From NCBI GenBank assembly GCA_002431345.1, contig DJEN01000073.1:4992-10815 (forward strand): a DNA stretch of 5,824 nucleotides, given 5' to 3'. The position numbers and the translations under genes are program-made. Below are positions 1 to 5,452 of this stretch, in pieces (position 1 is the first letter of the stretch; each line of letters begins with the position of its first letter). Origin of the DNA: Megasphaera sp. UBA5897 (lineage in GTDB: Bacteria; Bacillota; Negativicutes; Veillonellales; Megasphaeraceae). Below the pieces are notes generated by a model, which searched no databases, was not told the DNA's origin, and worked only from the letters and a program-made list of their open reading frames with translations.

Positions 1-409
1 GTCCTGATTGACTGCGGCTGTCATACGGGCCGTATCCTTGCGGCATCGAGTTTGGCGATGGCTGGCGGTAATAGGCTTCGCTGGCTGCGCGCCGTCTCAT
101 GGCATCCGGGTCTTTGTCCCAATCATACGGGGCATTGGCTGCGTTGGGAGATGGCTGGTCATAGGCGGGATAGCCATAGCCTTCATCCGGCATGCGGGGA
201 TTATCTTCGGGTACAATCGGTTTGCCGATATAGTACCGATAAATGTTTTTGGGATGACCTAGCTTACAGCATATTTCTTCTTCAGACTGGCCTTGTTTGG
301 CACCCAGACGGAATTGTTCTTCGCAGTCTTCCAGAATGCCTTTTAAGTCTGCTTTGTCGCTGTGACGGAAATAATACTTCAAGAGGTCCATGAATTCAGT
401 CTTTCTCAT
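1..409 (-). CDS. HAAS-domain (DUF1700-like) protein, N-terminal part only
   Basis: The gene starts at an ATG (409-407) and stays open for 136 codons until the window's left edge, so the C-terminus is missing. Residues 1-65 match the HAAS/DUF1700 pattern: MRKTEFMDLL at the start, an acidic helix (ILEDCEEQF), a GQSEEEI turn and LGHPKNI, which corresponds to the family's LGxPxxI motif. This is a small helical signalling-type domain, usually fused to membrane segments or a DUF4097 adhesin-like domain and often encoded next to a PadR regulator. From residue 66 the chain becomes a hydrophilic linker rich in Tyr, Pro, Gln and Asn, with YDQPSPN (83-89) echoed as YRQPSPN (114-120). No membrane segment is reached in the visible part. 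An AAAGGTGAG ribosome binding site (421-413) supports the start. It lies 12 bases after the stop of the small membrane protein gene, so the two are probably co-transcribed. Family assignment is fairly sure; function is unknown. Confidence 0.8.
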   Translation of the reverse strand, partial: MRKTEFMDLLKYYFRHSDKADLKGILEDCEEQFRLGAKQGQSEEEICCKLGHPKNIYRYYIGKPIVPEDNPRMPDEGYGYPAYDQPSPNAANAPYDWDKDPDAMRRRAASEAYYRQPSPNSMPQGYGPYDSRSQSG

Positions 410-421
410 GTACTCACCTTT

Positions 422-712
422 CTAATGATTCTTTTTCAGCAGTGTTTCATATTGCTGATGATAGTTGGCGCCGACCTGCCAGGAAGCAATGCTGACAGCT
501 AAAATAGCAAAAATCAGTATAAAGACGACATATGTCGGCATTGGCGGTAAAAATGAAACAGAAGCCAGGGGCTCCATTTCAAAGGCAATACAAATAGCCA
601 CCCAGAGCAGTAATGCCACTGTAATACAAGTGCATAAGCTGCCAATTGCATAGCAGAGGAGATACAGATGTTTAAGTCGTTGCTGTGTTGGTGTCAAGTG
701 AAATGCCTCCAT
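422..712 (-). CDS. Small two-helix membrane protein of unknown function
   Basis: I do not recognise this 96-residue protein. It has two strongly hydrophobic stretches, about residues 16-44 and 60-79, joined by a short loop with E45, E47 and several prolines (PPMP, 56-59). The N-terminal part carries R12 and K14 and the end carries KK, so by the positive-inside rule both ends are likely cytoplasmic. The ATG at 712 is preferred because it is preceded by GGTGAT and begins close to the first helix. An in-frame TTG at 757 would add 15 residues, but I see no ribosome binding site before it and the added part looks like leader sequence. The stop (424-422) is 12 bases before the HAAS-protein start, and that gene's ribosome binding site sits in the gap, which suggests one transcript. 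The pairing hints at a membrane-linked role with the HAAS protein, but that is inference. Confidence 0.65.
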   Translation of the reverse strand: MEAFHLTPTQQRLKHLYLLCYAIGSLCTCITVALLLWVAICIAFEMEPLASVSFLPPMPTYVVFILIFAILAVSIASWQVGANYHQQYETLLKKNH

Positions 713-728
713 AAAAAATAAATCACCC

Positions 729-747
729 GAGAAGGCGAACGCTTCTC
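729..747 (-). other. Small hairpin-forming inverted repeat in the leader of the minus-strand pair
   Basis: GAGAAG (729-734) and CTTCTC (742-747) can pair as a 6-base stem around a 7-base loop. On the minus strand it lies just upstream of the GGTGAT-ATG start at 712 and is followed after a few bases by a T-rich run. It could influence translation of the membrane protein or simply be chance. It would be inside the coding region if the TTG at 757 were the true start. Confidence 0.3.
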
Positions 748-802
748 CATTATCCAATATAGTACCACAGGCCGTAGGAAAAGGGAATAATAGAGCCGAA
801 TC

Positions 803-831
803 TTTCTTTTATTTTGTTTCCGCTATATAAT
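803..831 (+). promoter_or_regulatory. Candidate promoter for the DUF951 gene
   Basis: A perfect TATAAT -10 box lies at 826-831, inside an AT-rich stretch. The matching -35 position (803-808, TTTCTT, 17-base spacer) is weak. Transcription would start near 838, giving a leader of about 35 bases before the ATG at 873. An 11-base palindrome (TTAATAATTAA, 833-843) overlaps the predicted start point. Confidence 0.45.
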
Positions 832-856
832 GTTAATAATTAATGATTAGGTACTT

Positions 857-866
857 AGAGGAGGAG
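857..866 (+). promoter_or_regulatory. Ribosome binding site that sets the DUF951 start
   Basis: AGAGGAGGAG ends 6 bases before the ATG at 873. The in-frame ATG at 843 lies upstream of this site and has no such motif of its own, so 873 is the better start. Confidence 0.8.
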
Positions 867-872
867 TTACGA

Positions 873-1082
873 ATGGCAAATTTTGTTCGCTATCATATTG
901 GGGATGTTGTGCAGATGAAGAAGGCTCATCCCTGCGGCTCGAATGAATGGGAAGTACTGCGCATCGGCGTCGATTTTGTAATTCGCTGCTGCGGCTGCGG
1001 CCATCGGGTCATGATTCCCCGGCCCAAGTTTGAAAAAGCCGTCAAAAAGGTCTTACAGTCAGCATCTGAAGAAAAAGAGTAA
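873..1082 (+). CDS. DUF951 family small protein
   Basis: This 69-residue protein matches the DUF951 family, small proteins common in Bacillota and without an established function. Typical features are the N-terminal (Y/F)xxGDVVxMKKxHPCG segment (YHIGDVVQMKKAHPCG, residues 7-22), the NEWEVLRIGVDF segment (24-35), a C-C-x-C-x-H cluster (C39, C40, C42, H44) and the VMIPRPKFEK end (46-55). C21, the later cysteines and H44 could bind zinc, and the short beta-rich, basic character would suit binding of nucleic acid or another protein; both are inference. The length is normal for the family. It stands alone ahead of the his operon, 142 bases upstream of hisZ, with no visible terminator between, so some read-through into hisZ is possible. 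Nothing ties it to histidine synthesis. Confidence 0.9.
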   Translation: MANFVRYHIGDVVQMKKAHPCGSNEWEVLRIGVDFVIRCCGCGHRVMIPRPKFEKAVKKVLQSASEEKE

Positions 1083-1121
1083 AAAATATGAGTGAAATTG
1101 TAAATTTTTTGGAAAAAGGTA

Positions 1122-1150
1122 TTTTTATTTTTGCTGCTTTGTGATACAAT
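1122..1150 (+). promoter_or_regulatory. Probable his operon promoter (extended -10 type)
   Basis: TGATACAAT (1142-1150) gives a TACAAT -10 box with an upstream TG, the extended -10 arrangement. The -35 position (TTTTTA, 1122-1127, 17-base spacer) is poor, as is common for extended -10 promoters, and the DNA upstream is T-rich. Transcription would begin near 1157, about 68 bases before hisZ. Confidence 0.55.
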
Positions 1151-1166
1151 TTACATCAACGATTCT

Positions 1167-1195
1167 TTTATTATTTACCAAGGTAAAGTAATAAA
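1167..1195 (+). promoter_or_regulatory. Near-perfect inverted repeat, candidate his operator
   Basis: The left arm TTTATTATTTACC (1167-1179) is matched by GGTAAAGTAATAAA (1182-1195), with a 2-base AA centre and a single extra G (1188) in the right arm. It begins about 10 bases after the predicted transcription start, where a bound repressor would block RNA polymerase. The regulator is not visible in the window. An AT-rich RNA hairpin is also possible, but there is no T-run behind it, so it is not an intrinsic terminator. Confidence 0.55.
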
Positions 1196-1209
1196 GAAAA
1201 ATCACATGT

Positions 1210-1218
1210 AAAGGAGGT
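1210..1218 (+). promoter_or_regulatory. Strong ribosome binding site of hisZ
   Basis: AAAGGAGGT lies 6 bases before the hisZ ATG at 1225 and is nearly fully complementary to the 16S rRNA 3' end. It begins 14 bases after the inverted repeat. Confidence 0.9.
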
Positions 1219-1224
1219 CATAGA

Positions 1225-2442
1225 ATGAATCATCATACATTAGATGGAGTCAAAATGCTCCATCATGATGAAATGCGAAATTATGACCGAATCCAGGGAA
1301 AAATCATTTCTGTGATTCTCAATCACGGATGTAAAATTATTGAAACACCAAACTTTGAAGACTACGATGTATACCAGCATTTTTTTCCGCATATGCGGCA
1401 GCAGATGGTCAAAACGATTGATACAGATGGACGGGTATTGGTATTGCGGCCGGATGTGACGCTGCCTGTGGTAGAAACGGCAGCGCGGGAATTTCCCAGA
1501 CCTAACCAGCTGCTGAAATTTGGCTACGTCAGCACTGTATTTCGTGAATATTTTGGTCGCAGCACTTATGGCAAAGATTTTCTCCAAGGCGGCATTGAAA
1601 TCTTAGGTGATTCCAGCCCGGAATGCGACGGCGAAGTCATCGTCATGGCCGCAGAAATTTTGAAGGCCGTCGGCGTGGAAACGATTCGCATCGACATCGG
1701 CACGGCGGCGTACACGCAAGCATTGTTTGACGGACTGCCGCTGGATGAAGAACAAAAGGATACGCTTCGTTCGTATTTGGCAGATCGAAATCTCGTAGCG
1801 TGCCGCCAGTATATTGCGTCCCTGCCGCTGTCCGGCGATGCCCGCAGGACACTGGAAGCACTGCCTGTTTTGTTTGGTCCGTATGCGCAGACCCTGAGCA
1901 AGGCAAAAGAACTTTGCATCAACAGCGGCATGCTCAACGCGCTCTCGCGGCTGGAACGGATTTATGATTATATTTTGTATGCCGGATTTGCAGACAAGGT
2001 ACAGCTGGATTTTGGCTTTGCCAGCAAGTTGGGGTATTACACGGATATGGTATTCAAAGTCTATGTAGACGGCGCGCTTTATGATGTCATCGACGGCGGC
2101 CGTTATGACCGGCTGTCTGCTCAGTTTGGCGTAGACCGCCCGGCCTGCGGCTTTGGCATGAACATCAACTTATTGTATGAATTTATGAGCGATGCCGGCT
2201 TACTGGAAGATACAGAGCCTTCGTTCCAGCTGGCCGTTTCCTATACGGCTTCCGACCAGACGCTGATTCGTGATCTGATGCATTGGCGTGCTCAAGGGTT
2301 CCGCGTGGCGGCTTATCCGGATGCATCTTTTATTGACAGCCGGGACTACAGCATTCATGCGATGTACCGCAACGGTGCCTACTATAAGGACGGGCAGGTA
2401 TTGTCGGCGGAAGAATTAGAAGAACTGATGAGGAGGCTGTAA
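1225..2442 (+). CDS. hisZ: ATP phosphoribosyltransferase regulatory subunit HisZ
   Basis: HisZ is a catalytically inactive relative of histidyl-tRNA synthetase. It joins short-form HisG to make the cytoplasmic enzyme that starts histidine synthesis, and it is needed for activity and for histidine feedback. The 405 residues have the class II synthetase-like core: LRPDVT (74-79), a motif-2 region around FRE (106-108) through KDFLQGGIEILG (117-128), GGRYDRL (291-297) and the glycine-rich GFGMNIN (309-315). Length is normal. The C-terminal part (about 330-405) is short and lacks a full tRNA anticodon-binding domain. It is not histidyl-tRNA synthetase: the motif-2 region departs from the synthetase RYERPQ-type sequence, and the gene sits directly before short hisG. 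The ATG is set by a strong ribosome binding site. The last codons contain the AGGAGG (2431-2436) used by hisG. Four of the first 14 codons are His. Confidence 0.95.
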   Translation: MNHHTLDGVKMLHHDEMRNYDRIQGKIISVILNHGCKIIETPNFEDYDVYQHFFPHMRQQMVKTIDTDGRVLVLRPDVTLPVVETAAREFPRPNQLLKFGYVSTVFREYFGRSTYGKDFLQGGIEILGDSSPECDGEVIVMAAEILKAVGVETIRIDIGTAAYTQALFDGLPLDEEQKDTLRSYLADRNLVACRQYIASLPLSGDARRTLEALPVLFGPYAQTLSKAKELCINSGMLNALSRLERIYDYILYAGFADKVQLDFGFASKLGYYTDMVFKVYVDGALYDVIDGGRYDRLSAQFGVDRPACGFGMNINLLYEFMSDAGLLEDTEPSFQLAVSYTASDQTLIRDLMHWRAQGFRVAAYPDASFIDSRDYSIHAMYRNGAYYKDGQVLSAEELEELMRRL

Positions 2443-2443
2443 G

Positions 2444-3079
2444 ATGGCAATTCATATCGCCTTGGCAAAGGGCCGTATTCATAAAGCAGTGATGAACTAT
2501 TTGCAGGAAAGCGGCTATGTGTTTTCGACATATTCCGAAGACAGCCGCAAATTGATTTTTGAAGACAGCCGTCATCTGTTGAAAGTTACGCTTGTCAAAT
2601 CACCAGATGTGGCCGTGTATGTAGAACGCGGCGCAGCCGATGTAGGCATCGTCGGTGAAGACGTGCTGATCGAAGAAGCACCGGGTGCGGACGTGTACGA
2701 AGTAATGGATTTGGGTATCGGCCGCTGCCGCATGGCTGTTGCCGGGATTGCCGGCAAACCGGTCGATATGACCAAGCGCATTACGATTGGCACTAAATAT
2801 CCGCGTATTGCCCGGCAGTATTTTGAGCAGCATCATCACAGCGTCGATATTATCAAGCTGAACGGCTCAGTAGAACTGGCGCCGCTTGTCGGCTTGTCCG
2901 ATGTGATTGTGGATATTGTAGAAACAGGCAATACGCTGAAAGCCAACGGACTGGAAGTGTTGCAGTACTTCATGGATTTCAGTGCCCGCATGATTTGCAA
3001 TCCTGTTTCGTTTAAGATGAAATATAAGGAAATACAAGAATTAATGCAGGTGATTCAGCAAAAGGAAATGGAAGCCTGA
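2444..3079 (+). CDS. hisG: ATP phosphoribosyltransferase catalytic subunit, short form HisG
   Basis: HisG transfers the phosphoribosyl group of PRPP to ATP, giving phosphoribosyl-ATP, the committed step of histidine synthesis. At 211 residues it is the short form, without the C-terminal regulatory domain of the roughly 300-residue long form; it therefore depends on HisZ, which is encoded just upstream. Visible features are ALAKGR (6-11), GAADVGIVGEDVL (63-75) and the HisG signature from E144 to L165, including the PRPP-binding DIVETGNTL (157-165). The signature spacing E-x5-G-x-S-x2-I-x-D-I-x2-T-G-x-T-L is complete. The ATG is one base past the hisZ stop, with AGGAGG 7 bases before it inside hisZ, so translation of the two subunits is likely coupled, which suits a fixed-ratio complex. 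Confidence 0.97.
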   Translation: MAIHIALAKGRIHKAVMNYLQESGYVFSTYSEDSRKLIFEDSRHLLKVTLVKSPDVAVYVERGAADVGIVGEDVLIEEAPGADVYEVMDLGIGRCRMAVAGIAGKPVDMTKRITIGTKYPRIARQYFEQHHHSVDIIKLNGSVELAPLVGLSDVIVDIVETGNTLKANGLEVLQYFMDFSARMICNPVSFKMKYKEIQELMQVIQQKEMEA

Positions 3080-3096
3080 GCGAGGGGGAATAGAGC

Positions 3097-4386
3097 ATGG
3101 AATGGATAGAGGTTCCAGATGATGGGTTGACACTGCGGGATATCCGCAAGATTACGAAACGGGATCAGTCTGAAAGCGCTGCGATTCGAGAAAGCGTCGA
3201 AGCGATTTTGCAGGCCGTACAGGACCAAGGGGACGCGGCAGTGCGTGAACTGACAGAAAAATTTGACGGTGTCCGGCTGGACAGCTTTTTAGTTGCGCCG
3301 GAAGAAATAGACGAAGCGACAAAAAAAGTAGGACCGGAATTTATGGCCGTACTGCAAGAGGCTGCTGATAATATCCGCGCGTATCACCAGCGTCAAGTGC
3401 AGCAGACCTGGATGGATACGTTTCGTCCCGGCGTGCGCCTGGGGGCTAAATTTACACCGATTCAGCGTGTTGGCGTGTATGTACCGGGCGGTACGGCAGC
3501 CTATCCGTCTACGGTACTGATGGATACGATTCCGGCTCATGTTGCCGGTGTTCCTTCGATTGCTGTCTTTACGCCGCCGGCTAAAGACGGCTCTGTCAAT
3601 CCGTATATTTTGGCAGCTGCCCATGTTGCCGGTGCGACGGAAATCTACAAAGTAGGCGGCGCCCAGGGGATTGCGGCGGCAGCATTTGGCACGGAAAGCA
3701 TTCCGCCTGTGTTTAAAATCGTCGGTCCGGGCAATGCGTACGTAGCCATGGCCAAACGGCTTGTCTTTGGCACCGTTGGCATTGATATGATTGCCGGTCC
3801 CAGTGAAGTCGGTATTTTGGCAGATCATGACGCCAATCCGGTATGGGTTGCTGCAGATTTGTTGGCTCAGGCAGAACATGACCGCCGGGCAGCTGTTTTC
3901 CTCGTTACGCCGAGTGCAGCGCTGGCGCATGCTGTCGAAGCAGAAGTGCAGCGCCAGCTGGAAGAACTGCCGCGCAAAGAAATCGCTGCCGCATCAGTAG
4001 AAAACCACGCCAAAGTATTTATTACCAAAGATAAAGACCAGGCTGTATCCATTATGAATCTCATTGCGCCGGAACATTTGGAAATCGAATTTTCGGATGC
4101 TGAAGCGTATGTCGATAAAATCATCAATGCCGGTGCTATTTTTATCGGCTCCTATACGACGGAACCTTTGGGCGATTATTTTGCCGGGCCTAATCATACG
4201 CTGCCGACAATGGGAACGGCGGCATTCTCGTCACCGCTGGGCGTCTATGATTTTGTCAAACGGAGCAGCCTGCTGCAGTACAACAAAGAAGCCTTTGAAG
4301 CGGTTGCCGACAAGGTCATCCGTTTTGCTGATGTAGAAGGATTGCAGGCCCACGGCCTTGCGGTAAGGAGAAGAATTGATGAATAA
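3097..4386 (+). CDS. hisD: Histidinol dehydrogenase HisD
   Basis: HisD is a zinc enzyme that oxidises L-histidinol to L-histidine in two NAD+-dependent steps via histidinal. The 429 residues are the usual length. The family signature is at IDMIAGPSEVGILAD (229-243). By comparison with the E. coli enzyme, the catalytic pair is E326-H327 (APEHLEI) and the zinc ligands are Q258, H261, D360 and H419; all are present. The glycine-rich YVPGGTAAYPST (128-139) and GPGNAYV (210-216) segments are also typical. It follows hisG after 17 bases with its own GAGGGGG site (3082-3088), the loosest junction in the operon. The last 8 bases overlap the start of hisC. No key residue is missing and the enzyme looks fully active. 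Confidence 0.98.
   Translation: MEWIEVPDDGLTLRDIRKITKRDQSESAAIRESVEAILQAVQDQGDAAVRELTEKFDGVRLDSFLVAPEEIDEATKKVGPEFMAVLQEAADNIRAYHQRQVQQTWMDTFRPGVRLGAKFTPIQRVGVYVPGGTAAYPSTVLMDTIPAHVAGVPSIAVFTPPAKDGSVNPYILAAAHVAGATEIYKVGGAQGIAAAAFGTESIPPVFKIVGPGNAYVAMAKRLVFGTVGIDMIAGPSEVGILADHDANPVWVAADLLAQAEHDRRAAVFLVTPSAALAHAVEAEVQRQLEELPRKEIAAASVENHAKVFITKDKDQAVSIMNLIAPEHLEIEFSDAEAYVDKIINAGAIFIGSYTTEPLGDYFAGPNHTLPTMGTAAFSSPLGVYDFVKRSSLLQYNKEAFEAVADKVIRFADVEGLQAHGLAVRRRIDE
4365..4370 (+). promoter_or_regulatory. Ribosome binding site of hisC inside hisD
   Basis: AAGGAG lies 8 bases before the ATG at 4379 and 5 bases before an in-frame TTG at 4376. The spacing and the codon both favour the ATG. Confidence 0.75.
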
Positions 4387-5452
4387 ATCTTGGCTTCGCA
4401 GTACGATTCGTTCATTTGAACCCTATAAAGTTCCGGAAATCAAAGAAAATATTGTCATCAATGCCAATGAAAGCCCGTATAATATATTTGATTTTCCGGC
4501 TGTTAAAGCTGATTTTTTGGCACGGCTGGCACAAACGCCGTCTTATCATTATCCGGACCCATTTGCAGAAGAACTGCGGGCAGCCTTGGCTGATTACGTA
4601 TCCTGTAAGCCGGAAGAAGTCCTCGTCGGCAACGGCGGTGATGAAATCATCAGCTTGATTATCAATACGTTTGTCAATGCAGGTGATACGGTTCTCGTGC
4701 ATACGCCGACTTTTGATATATACGGCATCGACGCGGAAATTGTCGGTGGCAACGTAGTTTCTGTACCGGATTTGCCGGGATTTAAACGAGATACAAAAAC
4801 ATTTTTGGCAAAGGTAAAGGAACTGCAGCCGAAATTGACGATGATTTGCAACCCCAACAACCCGACGGGCAGCATACTGCCTGTATCGTATTTGGAAGAG
4901 GTCCTGCAGGCATCGGCCAATCCGGTCGTCATTGATGAAGCGTATTTGGAATTTTCCGGACAAGAAAGCATCATTACCAAATTAGGGCAGTACGATAACC
5001 TGATTGTTATCCGCACGATGTCCAAAGCTTTTGGCCTGGCAGGTCTGCGCCTTGGCTATGCCGTGGCACAGCAGGATGTTATTGATGCCTTGTCGCTGAC
5101 TAAGCTGGTATATAATATGAATATATTGACACAGGCAGCCGGTTTGGCAACATTGGCTCATCGAGATGACGTACTGCGTCATAATGTACCGCCAACCATT
5201 GCTGCAAGAGATTATTTATATACAGAACTTAACAAAATCGACGGCGTGACGGCCTATCCGAGTGTGACCAATTTTGTGTTGCTTCATGTGGCTGACGGTC
5301 CGGCTATGGTCAAGGCATTGAGCCAGGCAGATATTTGCGTCCGCTTTTATCAAGCGGCAGATTTAAAAAACTGTCTGCGTATTACAGCTACGACGATGGA
5401 CGTCGCCAAAAAAGTCATTGCTGTATTTCAAAAGGAGGCTGCCCATGCGTAG
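4379..5452 (+). CDS. hisC: Histidinol-phosphate aminotransferase HisC
   Basis: HisC is a PLP-dependent class I/II (fold type I) aminotransferase that converts imidazole acetol-phosphate and glutamate to histidinol phosphate and 2-oxoglutarate. The 357 residues are close to the usual length. Landmarks are NANESPY (28-34), YPDP (58-61), GNGGDEII (84-91), CNPNNPTG (157-164), DEAYLEF (186-192, with the PLP ring-nitrogen Asp D186 and Y189), and SKAFGLAGLRLGY (215-227), where K216 is the Schiff-base lysine. R334 in NCLRIT is the expected substrate-carboxylate arginine. After it the usual GTxEEN-like tail is replaced by ATTMDVAKK, a mild oddity. The start at ATG 4379 overlaps the end of hisD by 8 bases; a TTG one codon earlier is possible. 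Relatives such as threonine-phosphate decarboxylase share the fold, but the sequence and the his context favour HisC. Confidence 0.95.
   Translation: MNKSWLRSTIRSFEPYKVPEIKENIVINANESPYNIFDFPAVKADFLARLAQTPSYHYPDPFAEELRAALADYVSCKPEEVLVGNGGDEIISLIINTFVNAGDTVLVHTPTFDIYGIDAEIVGGNVVSVPDLPGFKRDTKTFLAKVKELQPKLTMICNPNNPTGSILPVSYLEEVLQASANPVVIDEAYLEFSGQESIITKLGQYDNLIVIRTMSKAFGLAGLRLGYAVAQQDVIDALSLTKLVYNMNILTQAAGLATLAHRDDVLRHNVPPTIAARDYLYTELNKIDGVTAYPSVTNFVLLHVADGPAMVKALSQADICVRFYQAADLKNCLRITATTMDVAKKVIAVFQKEAAHA
5431..5438 (+). promoter_or_regulatory. Ribosome binding site of hisB inside hisC
   Basis: AAAGGAGG lies 6 bases before the hisB ATG at 5445, within the last codons of hisC. Confidence 0.85.

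Noticed and set aside
8..393. Plus-strand open frames over the left end (8-262 and 52-393)
   Set aside because: They are antisense to the HAAS gene, which has a recognisable domain and a ribosome binding site; their translations resemble no known protein.
713..757. TTG at 757 as the start of the small membrane protein
   Set aside because: No ribosome binding site precedes it and the extra 15 residues span the hairpin; the ATG at 712 has GGTGAT upstream. It remains a minor alternative.
843..872. Upstream ATG (843) as the start of the DUF951 protein
   Set aside because: The added residues MIRYLEEELR translate the ribosome binding site region, there is no ribosome binding site before 843, and family members begin near MANF.
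1101..1130. Intrinsic terminator after the DUF951 gene
   Set aside because: There are A-runs and T-runs (AAAAAGG, TATTTTTATTTTT) but no GC-containing stem before the T-run, so the run looks like AT-rich promoter DNA.
1083..1224. Histidine T-box riboswitch or His-rich leader peptide before hisZ
   Set aside because: The gap is only 142 bases, no AGGGTGGNACCGCG-like T-box sequence is present, and no leader reading frame with His codons and a terminator/antiterminator pair can be seen. The only small frame is ATG-TAA at 1206-1211.
1225..2442. Histidyl-tRNA synthetase (hisS) instead of hisZ
   Set aside because: Synthetase motif-2 residues needed for catalysis are replaced, the C-terminal anticodon-binding domain is not complete, and the gene is directly followed by short-form hisG.
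3289..3930. Long minus-strand open frame (213 codons) inside hisD
   Set aside because: It is a shadow of the hisD coding frame: rich in Arg and Cys, without a ribosome binding site or recognisable motif.
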